DNA of 64,000 nucleotides from positions 89,078,162-89,142,161 of the forward strand of contig NC_092859.1 in NCBI RefSeq assembly GCF_032062135.1, given 5' to 3'. Below, in pieces: positions 48,006-59,008 of this stretch. The first letter of the stretch is position 1. Each line of letters begins with the position of its first letter. The notes beneath the pieces were generated by a model. The model was not told where the DNA came from and ran no database searches. It was given only the letters and a program-made list of their open reading frames with translations. A program made the position numbers and the translations under genes. This DNA is from Pyxicephalus adspersus (lineage: Eukaryota > Chordata > Amphibia > Anura > Pyxicephalidae).

Positions 48006-48497
48006 GTTGTTTGGTACAAAAACAGGGAGTAAACCTTCCTCGGCTGCAAGCAATGATGGCGTGAAGTCTTCTACAGTGATGCCTAGTCCCAGCAACACTT
48101 CCCTGGCTAGACAGGGCAGCTTGGATTCCCCTTCATCTGGTACAGGTAGCATGGGCAGTGCTGGTGGACAGAGCGGAAGCAGCAGTCCTCTGTTCAGCAA
48201 ACCGAATGAATTAACCCCTGATGTCATAAGCCTAGGACAGTCTTTGGCCTCCAGTCCAGCATCCGTTCACTCCTTTACATCAGGTGGCCAAGTGTGGACA
48301 ACAAATTTAAGCAGCTCATCTGCTGGAAGTAAGGATACCCCAAGCTATCAGTCCATGACAAGCCTTCACACCAGCTCAGAGTCCATTGATTTACCTCTCA
48401 GTCATCACAGTTCACTATCTGGACTGACAGCAAGTACACAAGAACTTCAAAGTATGCTGATGAGGACTGGGAGTGTTCGATCAACCTTGTCTGAGAG
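48006..48497 (+). CDS. nav3: NAV3 exon, residues 931-1095
   Basis: A 492-base exon, acceptor tttacag, donor AG|GTAAGA. It encodes LFGTKTGSKPS, SSTVMPSPSNTSLARQGSLD, SPSSGTGSMGSAGGQSGSSS, PLFSKPNELTPDVISLGQSL, ASSPASVHSFTSGGQVW, AGSKDTPSYQSMTSLHTSSE, SIDLPLSHHSSLSGL and LMRTGSVRSTLSE. It is extremely Ser-rich. Sequence and order match human NAV3. It enters and leaves in phase 2. Confidence 0.95.
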
Positions 48498-49097
48498 GTA
48501 AGAGTATTTTGCCTAAATTAAAAAAAAACTATGCTTAAACTTAGATTGTAACAAACAGAACAGATATTAGCAATAATACCTTGGGGCTGTGTGTTAAAAA
48601 TAAGAACACCGAACAATTCTGAAACTAATATAAAAGAGGTATTTCTGTATCTCTACTTCCTTCAGATTTAGGCCTCAGTGTTTAAAAAAAACACTTTTTA
48701 AAGCTCTTCAAAGACTGAAGATAAACTGTCATGGAAGAATCTGGGTTATCCAGCAAACATGGAATGGATCTGGACCAGGATTAAAAACATTTGCCAAATG
48801 CTAGCAAATGATTTCCCTTCCAGGTTTGCTGGATGACCCAGGTTCTTCCATATCAGTCTATCTTGACCAGTCTTGGGAAACATCAATCAATCAGGCCCAG
48901 TGAGTAAGAACAAATAGTAAGGACATTATCCAGAAAATGAATGCCCATTGGAATGTCTGCAAACATACTTTATGCCTTATTTTTCCCTAGCACTTTTGAA
49001 TGAATCAAAGAGGAGAAATTATGTCTTTTATGTGTTTTGTAATTTTTAATCCTAATGGTTTTTATCTTGTTTGTAGGGGTTTTCTTTATCTTAACAG
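48498..49097 (+). other. nav3: nav3 intron (600 bases) with MITE family A copy 6
   Basis: The MITE copy occupies 48670-48898; the remainder is plain intron. The acceptor is ttaacag at 49097. Confidence 0.85.
48670..48898. mobile_element. palindromic MITE family A, copy 6 (worn left end)
   Basis: Left end is damaged (aggcctcagtgtttaaaaaa) but AAGCTCTTCAAAGACTGAAG follows. Centre GGAATGGATCTGGACCAGGA and AACATTTGCCAAATGCTAGC; right CCAGGTTTGCTGGATGACCC and TCAATCAGGCCC. Confidence 0.75.
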
Positions 49098-49139
49098 TAT
49101 GCAACTTGATCGAAACACCCTGCCCAAAAAGGGACTAAG
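49098..49139 (+). CDS. nav3: NAV3 42-base exon, residues 1095-1109
   Basis: Acceptor ttaacag and donor AG|GTATAA. It encodes MQLDRNTLPKKGLR once the split codons are joined. This short block is conserved across navigators (DRNTLPKKGLRY in NAV1 too). It enters and leaves in phase 2, so omission would remove exactly 14 residues without a frameshift. The long readable frame after the exon (49140-49278) is intron. Confidence 0.93.
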
Positions 49140-50177
49140 GTATAAGGATTCCTCGCGCATGACCGCTGCCTTAGTACACTTTGGGTGCCTCTTGCTTTCT
49201 GTTAGTCTATCCAACTACCTTCTCTGTTTAGTGCTGATCAAACTGTCTTTCACCGGTATATTGTATGCAACAAGCTAGCCTTCGAAGGGTGTGTGCTCAT
49301 TGGCATTTGTACATGTATCTTTGGTGTGTTGCCCTGTGTACATGTTATGGTACATTTATGGATCACTAATCTCTGTGATAAACTCATTCAGATTAAGTCA
49401 TTAAGTAAAAAAATGTCATGTTTTATGCCGTACAATTGAGTTAGAAGGCCTATTTGACACCAACATATTGTTTTAGGTGTTACCCCAATTTCATATCTAT
49501 ATCAACCATATCCCCCATATCTATATCAACATATTATTCTATATTATGGTTTGCATTATATTGTGAAGGCCTTTGGACTTATCTAGTAAGTGATGGATTA
49601 CTAATGTACAATGTAAAACTTGTTTTAAGTCTTTAGCAGTCAATGAGATTTCTGTTTAGGTTAATAAAAGGAAGTTTCTGTTTGATTGCTTTCAGTTATT
49701 ATGCTTTGTACATCATCATTACTTTTTTTGTATAAAGTCTCATTTCACAAATCTGACTCTGTCTATCACAGAGAATACTGAACCAGGTTTGCCTTCTGTT
49801 CAAGATGCAAGCAATGTGAATGCATTTCAAATCAACACACCTTGATCTGATATAAAGCCATGCATACATACAGCTGTACCTGGCACATAATAAGTAATTT
49901 TATGTTTTTTTTAATCTAAAAGATGATTTTTTTCAAGTTATTTAAGTAAAACTCTTTTCCTTGTGTACCAATCATTGGTAATGGTCTCTGCATTCAAATA
50001 TTACTCTTTTCCATAAACTAACAAATCTTACATTTTCACTGCTTGCTTTTGTATTTAGTTCTGTTCTATTCTTCCATTAAACTTCTGTGCACAGCTTTGA
50101 TGGTCTGTTCTTCATGTTGGTTAGTTCACATAAACAAAATCATACTGTATATTTTTAATCCAAAACCAAAGAGATTT

Positions 50178-50487
50178 GAAGCCCTTTTCAGACTTACTAT
50201 TTAATAATGCTCCCAAGTGCCCCTATTAAGCTACTAAGCAAGTAATGTCACTACTAAGTTTGTAATGTCACACAAAAGTGTTGACAACTGCCCATGTCGT
50301 CAAGTTAGGTGAGGTTGGGTGCAAAGAAGGAAAAGCAACAGCACGTCCAGAAGCAACTTCTTGCTTCCAGGACCTGCGCCACAATCCTCATCAACCACAT
50401 ATCCAAATGTTTTCCAGTTGGTCCGGGGAGTGCAGTTGAGCCTGTGGTTGAACGTTACCATCAACTGCAAGTTTGAAATGGCCCATA
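50178..50487. repeat. dispersed repeat family C, copy 2
   Basis: The right end (gcagttgagcctgtggttga, then atcaactgcaagtttgaaat ggccc) aligns with 33210-33265. The left end (gcccttttcagacttact) is a weak inverted copy of the right end. Non-coding; probably an old MITE. Confidence 0.55.
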
Positions 50488-51116
50488 GAGTCTGCTGTGC
50501 AAAATACAGATAGTCCTTCCTAAGAATGTTTTATTTGAGATGGTATCCACAATACAGACGTTTGGCGTATTGTGAACAAACATGTATTTGATATGTTTGA
50601 AATGTTTAATATAATTTCAAAAAATTGATCGATTGTACAGCACAGCAATAACTAGCACTGTGCCTCTACACTTTACACAGAGGTAATAGAAACTTATGAT
50701 AATTCAATGTATTTAGTAAACCACCTAAACTTCTTCAAACCCATAAAGTCCAATACCTGAGAACACCAGACATTTAATTCTGTGTTGTATATAAATCACA
50801 GCAAGCACATATGATATACTGTAAATGTAGCATTAATGTATGTACTGAAGCTTTGGATGACATAAAATAGCTGTTCCCATTAATGCATTGTCCCAGCCAT
50901 TCTCTGTTGAATGCCTTTTACAAACAAATGAAAGCTTCTGTGTAATAATACTGCATGAATTAGGTGTATATAAATGTCTGTCTGTATAGAAAAGTGTAAT
51001 GTTGACCAGAGAGGACAAAAAAGATAAAACTTCAACAGAATAAGAAGCCTCTCAGTGACACCAATATTGCCTTTGTGTTTGGTTTAGACACTTCTGGTCA
51101 TTGGTCACAAAAGGCT

Positions 51117-51262
51117 CTATTTATAAAGCAGTGCATCTGACATTCCAAGAAACATTCCCTGGTGGATACTCTTCCAGGTTCATGTAGTTTCAATGGTGGT
51201 AATTGATTCTCTGCCAGGGAATATTTCAGGGAATGTCAGATTCACTGCTTTATAAATATACC
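51117..51262. mobile_element. MITE family B, copy 2
   Basis: Ends TATTTATAAAGCAGTGCATC and GATTCACTGCTTTATAAATA are inverted with few differences. Inside are TCTGACATTCC and AAACATTCCCTGGTGGATAC on the left, and CAGGGAATATTTCAGGGAAT on the right. Clear relative of 38250-38377 and more complete. Confidence 0.8.
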
Positions 51263-52241
51263 CCAGAAATGTTTGGGGACTTTTTAGATTCTAGAACATT
51301 AGCAAGAAGTAAAAAAGTAAAGTAGTAAAACTTTCTGAGAGTAAATAATGTCACGCAGTTTGCGATGCCCAGTTTTCCTTTAAGGCGTTTTATGGTTGTG
51401 TATATGTTGAGCAGATGTTTTAGGCTGAAACACCTTTTTTGTTGATCCAAGTTTGGAAATGTTTGGCTGCAGAATTCAAATTCCTTAAAACAAATTGCTA
51501 CTTACCTAGATAAATAGGTAACATTATTGTATAATTTTATTTGACTGTGCATTGGGATAATCTGTTCCAGCTTTGGTGCTCTTAATATTTCTTTACTGTG
51601 TAATTGTTTGTTCTGCATGCTTTTGCTAAAGCATATTGCACATATAGCAGCTTTCCGCTTTGAAGAAAAGCTTAATGCTGAAGTCATTCATTTTAATACC
51701 GCATTTGCTTGCACAAAACAGTTTAGTTACTTTGTTGTATTGTTCTTCAGTTAAATAACAGGACTTGTAAAAAATGTTCTACTTTTTTTCAAATTGTTAT
51801 TTATTACAGTTTTCTTTTGCTTTTCTTTTTATATGTTTTTTTCCCAGTAATATCACTTTGTTCAGGGGATTTTGAAATGTGTGAAATGTATCACATTCTG
51901 TTTCCGTTTTATAAGGCTTTACCTTTACTCAACATTCCTAATTATCTTCATGATAGTACTTTTTAAAATGAATGATTTTATCTAGTATCTCTTTGTTGGT
52001 AAACATATGGGTGGACTGGGCCTTATCCACAAAAACATTGCATATTCCTACAATGGTCTGTCATATCAGTTTACACAAAACTGTAGTTTTAAAGTTACGT
52101 TTAGAATGGTGTTGACAACTTTCCCCACTTTTAATGCTTTTTAACTTTGAAAACGTAAACAATGCTTTTTTCATGATTCATTTCCTGATATACACATAAC
52201 TTGGGATCTACAATCAAAGTTATATTGTTACGTGCTTACAG

Positions 52242-52402
52242 ATATACACCATCGTCTCGACAAACTAGTCAAGAAGAGGGTAAAGAGTGGCTGCGTTCTC
52301 ATTCAACAGGAGGACTACAAGATACTGGCAACCAGTCTCCTCTTGTCTCCCCATCAGGCATGTCCTCATCTACCAGTGGGAAATACCATTACTCAAATTT
52401 GG
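52242..52402 (+). CDS. nav3: NAV3 exon, residues 1109-1163
   Basis: A 161-base exon, donor G|GTAAGA. It encodes YTPSSRQTSQEEGKEWLRSH, STGGLQDTGNQSPLVSPSGM and SSSTSGKYHYSNL, close to human NAV3 (YTPSSRQANQEEGKEWLRSH). Enters in phase 2 and leaves in phase 1. The same area is covered by overlapping frames that are not coding. Confidence 0.95.
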
Positions 52403-53393
52403 GTAAGAAATATGGGAAGGATGATAAACAATACCATTGCCCTGACAATCACCATTCACAGTGCACTTCATGTCGAGCTAATTGTTTTAGATAGATTGGA
52501 ATTAGTAAAGTACCTTTCATGTTATTTTTTACTGCCTGGGTATCATTGGAAACATTTGCAAACCTCTGCCACAAAAATGTTTTAGAAATTTTGAGGAAAT
52601 CTCCTAAATTGAAAATCACCTCCTGAAGCATAGGTACACTTTCGTTGGTGTGGGTGAGCGTTGGCTATAATCCAAGAGTATGCACAGCATTCTTGCTGAT
52701 TATGACATATACCTTTTTCCAGGTGATGACAGGCCCAGGAACCTGTCACCATTGCATTCTCTGAAGTGGCCATTTTTGCCACCAAGTCTTCTGGGTCCCA
52801 TATGATTGTCTTTTTTCCATTAGATGGCAGCTGATGGTATAACACAAGATCGTCCCCAAGGTCTTACTCTGTTTGTGACAGTGTGAAAAAATGGAGCCAA
52901 GCTCTACATTGCTTGGTGCATGAGCCGTGCAGTGTGAAAAAAACCATTAGGAGCATGTCCCTGGAAGACATGTCCACATTGGAAGGTTTCCCTTCACTAT
53001 TATTTAGGGGCTAGTTCAGACAGGTAATGAGGTTGCAGTGCAATTACTTCTTCCTCATGCTGATGATTCATGTCTTATCAGTGGACGCTCATAGGAAAAG
53101 AATGGGGCAGTAGTAAGTGGTTCAATATAGCTCCCTGCCACCTGCTGTAACACGGTGAAATGCTAGCTCGAACCAGCAGATCACTTAGGGTGGCCAGGAA
53201 CTGCTGTTCCCAACTCTTATCTGAACAAGCCTTTAATCATCCATATTTACAAGAAAATAAAAATACCAATTCACTATTTTTTTTTGGAAGCTTTCATGTG
53301 GCTCAATATTCAGCAAAGTTTTCACAGGTTTTATTCATTTTACTAAATAAATAATAATATTATAATACTAAAATTTAGAAATCTCTATTGCAG
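52403..53393 (+). other. nav3: nav3 intron (991 bases)
   Basis: Mostly unnamed. The stretch from about 52990 to 53232 opens gggctagttcagacagg and closes cttatctgaacaagcctt, a weak inverted pair that suggests another old MITE. The acceptor is ttgcag at 53393. Confidence 0.75.
52988..53233. repeat. possible MITE, weak inverted ends
   Basis: The ends 'ggggctagttcagac' and 'tctgaacaagcctt' are partly inverted. No target duplication is clear and the interior is unknown. Confidence 0.35.
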
Positions 53394-53582
53394 TGAGCCC
53401 TACCAGTTTATCCCAGTTCACAATTCCCGGACCAAACATGATGCGATCCAATAGCATTCCAGCCCAAGATGCTTCCTTTGAATTATATGAAGATTCACAG
53501 CTAGGAGGAAGTGCTACTTCACTAGAGGAAAGACCAAGAGCAATCAGTCACTCAGGGTCCTTCCGAGACAGCATGGAAGAAG
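53394..53582 (+). CDS. nav3: NAV3 exon, residues 1163-1226
   Basis: A 189-base exon, acceptor ttgcag. It encodes VSPTSLSQFTIPGPNMMRSN, SIPAQDASFELYEDSQLGGS and ATSLEERPRAISHSGSFRDS before MEE. Human NAV3 runs the same way. Two donors stand six bases apart: G|GTACCG at 53583 and G|GTAATT at 53589. I chose the first, because joining it gives MEE-VHGSS as in human, but the second has the better consensus and would add Gly-Thr. Confidence 0.9.
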
Positions 53583-54223
53583 GTACCGGTAATTCATTGT
53601 ATTTACATCCCAGACATATGTTTTACATTACAGAGTCTTTTTTATCACAATATTTGCCATCTGCAGACAACACATTTACTTTATTTCTTTCGGCTATGCA
53701 GCATGGCAGTATGATTGGATGATGTGAAACACAACACAAAGTTTGACAATACAATAGATAAATAAGGGTCATTATTAGTAACATTCTTGATCATCTGTCT
53801 TAAATATTTTTTGATACACAAAGCAGTCAAAATCAAGCCTGCCTTGGAGGTCTGAATCTTATTTGTGATACTGCAAGTAGAGAGAGAGAAAGATATACAG
53901 CATTAGATTATCTCTTTTTCAGGACATGCACTTCCAATGGCCCTAATATGTGGTTTTTAGAATCAGTTTTTAGAGGTTTACACATTACTCACAAGAAGAT
54001 AAACTGAGTGGATTTCTTAAAATCCATTAGCATTGTTTAATAGATAATACATTCAGTGGTTTTACCTTTTGCCTATTATTGCTTTATAATATGGCCAGTA
54101 ATGATTTTATTTATGCACATCAACTTGTTCTATTTGCCAGTATAAATAATATTTAATGACAGTTTTTAAAATTGCTTTTCATATTTATATGTTGAAGTGC
54201 ATGTATGTTTTTTTCCTTTTTAG
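53583..54223 (+). other. nav3: nav3 intron (641 bases)
   Basis: Plain AT-rich intron. The acceptor has a long pyrimidine run (tttttttcctttttag) before 54224. Confidence 0.85.
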
Positions 54224-54276
54224 TTCATGGATCCTCCTTATCATTGGTTTCCAGCACATCATCTCTTTACTCCACT
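54224..54276 (+). CDS. nav3: NAV3 53-base exon, residues 1226-1243
   Basis: Donor ACT|GTAAGT. It encodes VHGSSLSLVSSTSSLYST, identical to human NAV3 as I recall it. It joins the Ser-rich region to the coiled coil. Exit is in phase 0. Confidence 0.94.
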
Positions 54277-56324
54277 GTAAGTCTTCATTATTTATTGTAA
54301 ATATGGTAAAGCAGGTGGTTTGACTCTTCCTTTCACATAGACAGACAGTTAAATAAATAGATTTTGTTTCCCATACAAAGAAAGGATCTAGACAACAGGT
54401 GTGTCTATTGGTACACAATGGCTTATTTTAGGCATGTCACAAAAGACATGTCACCTGGCTATCATTCACAGAAATAAAGGCAAATATACTAAATATTCCT
54501 GGAACATTTTTCAAGTTCAAATTATTTAAAATAGAAATAAATAAATTAAACATTTTTGAAAGAATAAATGTTCCAGGTCATACATAATGCATGCAGAGAA
54601 ACTGCAAATGCTTTTTGGCTTCCTGGGATTGTAATAAGCATAGGGAACATGATACTGTTTAAGTCTAATCTATTAGGGTTTTCTGGAATATGTTGTATAT
54701 TTTTGTATATATCATTCAACTTAACATACAGATACTCTGCAAAATAAGAGTGATGCTGCTGGATTAAATTTTTGACTTACTAATTGTGGGCTCATCTGTT
54801 AGACACTTAATAGTTAGTTTAACAAAACTTTGCCCACACAGTTATTTATGTGGTTCTGTCTCCAGTAGTTTGCAGATCGCCATTTGCACAGATTTTAAAC
54901 AGAATTCTCTGCAGATGGTAAATCTGCTTATTTTACTGTGGTCAGTAGATGTCAGCAGTGATTCAGTTGCATTTGGTTAGAATATCTAGCACATTAGTAT
55001 TGTTAAAATATAGTATTACTGCCAATTACTGTATTCAGTTAGCCATCTGGAAATGTTAAAATTACTTCATTCCACTATTTTCTCCACCACCCCAGATACC
55101 TTACTCTATAGACTATGCTAATAATGCAATCCTACTAAGGAGTTTTTTAAAGAAGCATAGTAACCAATGTGACTGGGTATTGTTGAATATATTACTCTGT
55201 TTTTTGGTTTGTGCAGATTTTACAGTTTAAAGCACTTGGTTCTGTAATGAACATACCAAACAGAGCAGCAATAACATCTGTGCTTCTATGTATGCGCTTT
55301 GATTTGTAATATTAAAATGTTTTTTTATACTCACAAACCTGTGTTTGTGTGTTTTTAGCTGGACTCTGTACCTCTGCATTCATTAATACATTATTTTTAC
55401 AATGCAAGTAGTGTAAGTGCTTGATTTTGCTTGGTATCAGCCTTTTGCAATGCCTGTACAGCAGAGTTCAGGGAAGGGGAGTGAGAAGCAGTGCACATAG
55501 TCAATCAACTGTGTTACAGTGCAAAGAGCATTCTGAGAAAAGTGTGCAAAGAAAGAGAAAGCTCTTGATGGTGTTGCTTTTCCATTTCTTGTCCATTCAC
55601 AGGGTGGGATATCTTTGTAGCTGTGTAGTTTGAATTTAGTTTAATGCTGGATAATTGATGTTTATGCACACAGGGTTGGTATTTGATATTTATGGTGCTT
55701 TTATTAGATACTTTGTGTTATTTTGCACATTGAAGTTTTTTTGTAATGGTCTACAAAGGTGTGTTTTGTGATAGAAGGGTGGTGTGATGGTGATGATGAT
55801 TTGCTCATGCAGATCCTAGGGGGAATTTTATAGCCTACATTTCTCTGCATTTTAGATTCCAATGAATTTGTATACTTGCAACATATTTCAACCAAAGGAA
55901 TGTATTTTAGGTGAGATTTTTGTTGAAATATAAGGTTTATTAGTTCAATCATTCAGGTAGTTATGAGGTTTGGGGCATCTAAGATTATGGTGTAGGTAGA
56001 ACGAGGGGATAATGGAATATATATATCCAGTGGGACAGATCTGCTGGACACTGACATGGCAGAAATTACCTGTTTATAGGCTGATATGTGTTCCAGCTGC
56101 TAAGCAAATGCTGGCATTTGTCCTGGTTACAATACATATTTAAACAATGGAATCCACAGATGAAGCAAACAACCTGTTAGCAAATTCCCAAATGAATTCT
56201 GTTACATTAAAATTAAGAACCTCTTTGGTGTTATGAAAACCTACATAATATAATATTTTTCTTTTAATTAATCATTAAATTATTGCATTGCTTGTTATAC
56301 TTATATATTTTTTTTTCTTTGTAG
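54277..56324 (+). other. nav3: nav3 intron (2.0 kb) with a candidate cassette exon
   Basis: A possible 54-base exon lies at 55359-55412 (separate entry). No named repeat is seen elsewhere. A long T-rich tract precedes the acceptor at 56324. Confidence 0.8.
55359..55412 (+). CDS. nav3: candidate in-frame cassette exon (18 codons)
   Basis: The sequence has an acceptor after a T-rich tract (gtgtgtttttag), 54 open bases, and a perfect donor (AGT|GTAAGT). Both neighbours leave and enter in phase 0, so it would add LDSVPLHSLIHYFYNASS between SLYST and AEEKAHSE. I do not recall this peptide in human NAV proteins. It may be a lineage-specific alternative exon or a chance pairing of sites. Confidence 0.3.
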
Positions 56325-56348
56325 GCTGAAGAAAAGGCACATTCAGAG
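56325..56348 (+). CDS. nav3: NAV3 24-base microexon, residues 1244-1251
   Basis: Acceptor after a long T-rich tract (tttttttttctttgtag), donor GAG|GTATGA. It encodes AEEKAHSE, identical to human NAV3; NAV1 has AEERMQSE at this place. It begins the coiled coil. It is phase 0 on both sides, so it can be skipped cleanly. TGC words lie at 56284-56286 and 56289-56291, in the region where neural microexon regulators can bind, but that is inference. Confidence 0.92.
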
Positions 56349-56932
56349 GTATGAATATATTAGATTAATTTATTTGTTCCCATATGTATTCTTGCTTTGC
56401 CTAAAATCCAAGTGTAATAAATAACCATAGCTAATTGGTGTTTTCAATACATTGCCCTGTATACTGTATGCAGTTTCTAAATACTTGCCCTAAAATCTCT
56501 TTATCTATTTAATGAAACTGGTATTTCTCCTAGTTTCTTGTCTATTGGCCATATAGAATGGGAAAATTCAGAACAAAAATCACAAACAGCAACAAAAATC
56601 TAACAATTTTAAACCTTTCCAGCCAAAAATTACTGTTTTTATTGCTGGTTTTGCCTTTAATGGAAAAACATATTTTCACATATTTTCACCTAAGGGCTCA
56701 ATAGCAAGTCGAGGGATATCTCTTCAGCCTTACAGGCTCCAACCCTTGCCTAATCTAAGCGAAACATGCTCTACTCTATGACAACTTCCTATTTATCTCC
56801 GTATCTATAGGTATTAAAGAGAAATGTTCAAAATTCACTGAAAACATAGCTATTTCCCTTTTAGAGCAAAATAACTAGCAAAGTGTTTCTGTTGATCTTT
56901 GAAGATCTTTGAAAAGGAATAACCAGATTAGG

Positions 56933-57277
56933 GCTGGGTTTAGATCGGCAGTATTTTTTGTGGCATTTAGCTCCCCAGGCAACTGGAAGTGGTAACATGC
57001 TGTCACTGGTAGGCTTTCACTGTGCAGGCATTTGTGGGCTTTAACCTTTTTTAACTTGTAAAAATCACTTGCAAACGCCTTAGAAAAGATTTAAATGTGT
57101 GTTTTTAACCATTTTCACTCAGCGCCAATTCAAGAATATGCAGAGAACCAAGGCGTCAAAAACAAAAAAACGCACAGCAACACTACTACCTGTCAAAAAA
57201 AGGATAATGAAATCAATGGATCATTTTAACTACATTATGCAAAAACTGCTTGAAAAAACTCCTAGTTTAAACCCAGC
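56933..57277. mobile_element. MITE with inverted GCTGGGTTTA ends
   Basis: The left end reads GCTGGGTTTAGATCGGCAG and the right end CTAGTTTAAACCCAGC; the first ten bases of the ends are inverted copies. The interior has further weak mirror text (aacgcc, gcatttg) and no coding frame. No target duplication was settled. Confidence 0.65.
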
Positions 57278-57286
57278 AGCATAAGG

Positions 57287-57393
57287 CACCTAGAGAAATC
57301 ATCATGTTTTAAACTACTGCTTTTTGTAAATATTTTAGTGTCTGCATTTTAGGCACAAGTGTGGACTTTAATCACGCCATGCAACATTGTTTT
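57287..57393. repeat. block duplicated at 58617-58723
   Basis: From cacctagagaaatc to gcaacattgttttc it matches 58617-58723 with few changes (shared run ttttaggcacaagtgtggac). It lies about 1.3 kb upstream of its partner. Confidence 0.85.
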
Positions 57394-58561
57394 CATATTA
57401 CTGACAATGGCAAAGGAACAAAAAAGGAAAAGAATAGAAAATTCTGTCTGCCTAATTATTCAAACCTAGAATATAAAAAGCAAAACATGTCGAGTAAGTG
57501 CATATAATTTTGTTTTAAAATGCACCCAATTAAAAAAAACACATATTTGGAATTAATTCTTCCCTAGAGTCTGTGTCATGCATAAAATATATCAGATTAC
57601 TTTTATTTGACTTAATCTCCCTCATATTGGTCTATGATTTTGAAAAGATGCATATAACAGATTGTAACTGAGGAAATGACAAAATGATCACCTTTTGCCC
57701 ATTTGCTAAATCTTTAATCATGGCCAGGAAATGGATTTATTTTTTCATTTTCTGTTTTCAAGAAGACCACTTTTTTCCTGTCTTGGCGACTCTATTACTT
57801 TTCTAATATGAGAGCAACATAACCTGTCTGGTAATTGCCAGATTCCGATCTCCCAATCATTCTGTGAGTGACATTTCATATCCTCAAAGCATGTGGAGGC
57901 AATCTTGCTGGAGGAAGTTATGTAACAAGTCAGTATAATATTAAAGAAATCACTTACTAAGCCTTTTCCATCTTCCCTCCTTTCTGGAGAATATCACAGG
58001 TATAATGTCACATATCTCTTAAACTATTAATATTGTTGTGTGTGTTCTGAACTATAGAACATAGATTTTCTGGATAATAAATGATACCATTTAGGCAGAA
58101 TTGAAGCCGCATAAAAAAAGCTGGCAGCACAATGTTCTTCTTGTTTGAGAAGCAGGATTAGCTTAAAGCAACCCTGTGCTAGGTCCTAGGTAGACAATGA
58201 AATCAAACAATCAAGTATTTTGAAAGCTTGCTGTGTTTAATTTTCTTTACCATTTTTATTAGCTTGTAACGTGCCCATGATTTTGCCAGGAAATTTGACC
58301 ACTTGAGGGAGAGAAAATTATTTAGCACAGCCAGAGTTTTCTCTCCCTACTACCATATCCGTCTTCTGGAAGTATATAAATATTATCCCAGCTCTTGTTA
58401 CGTTTATAGTAAGTATGTTTATCTGCATACCTAGTCCATGTGAACAGCACATTGCGGTTATCCAGTAAATGATAAACGGTCAGCGAATATATTACCTAGG
58501 CAGGTCAATTTTAAAAGAAACTCATTTCGGAAAGGCTACCTTTGCTTAAAACTTCCTCCTC

Positions 58562-58785
58562 AAAATACCAGTTCTTTGCCCATTATGCTCACTATTCAGC
58601 CTCAATACTCTTTACACCTAGAGAAATCCACAAGTTTCAAAACTACTGCTTTTTGTAAACAGTTTAGTGTCTGCATTTTAGGCACAAGTGTGGACTTTAA
58701 TCATGCCATACAACATTGTTTTCTTAAAATACCAGTTCTTTGCCCATTATGCTGACTATTCAGCTTTAATACTCATTACACATAC
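58562..58785. repeat. 164-base tandem duplication, about 1.4 units
   Basis: The start (aaaataccagttctttgccc) recurs 164 bases later at 58726, and the similarity runs on through the 'ttcagc..taatactc.ttacac' text to about 58785. The unit contains the block also found at 57287. Confidence 0.85.
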
Positions 58786-59008
58786 CTGTAACAAGCAGAC
58801 ATATCACACAAAATGTCTTTATTTATTTGAATACATCTTTTGGGTCAGTGACTTTCAATAGATTGCTTGGAACCTGTGTATTTTTCCTTTAATTTCTCTG
58901 TAGGCTTCTGTATATTTGATGGTCAAAAGCATTGTTCTTTAAAACCAGTTTATTTTAGTCCTTTTAATTATTCCATAATTACATATTTTCTTGCATATCC
59001 TTATTTAG

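Larger units (their letters stand above)
49140..52241 (+). other. nav3: nav3 intron (3.1 kb)
   Basis: Contains repeat family C copy 2 (50178-50487) and MITE family B copy 2 (51117-51262). The rest is plain AT-rich intron. The acceptor is gcttacag at 52241. Confidence 0.85.
56349..59008 (+). other. nav3: nav3 intron (2.7 kb) with a MITE and local duplications
   Basis: Contains an inverted-repeat element at 56933-57277 and a duplicated block at 57287-57393 and 58562-58785. The rest is plain intron. The acceptor region carries a TAGCAG tandem. Confidence 0.8.

Noticed and set aside
49140..49278. Open frame continuing from the 42-base exon
   Set aside because: It reads through the donor at 49140 into the intron. 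The next conserved codons (YTPSSRQ) are at 52242 in matching phase, so the exon ends at 49139.
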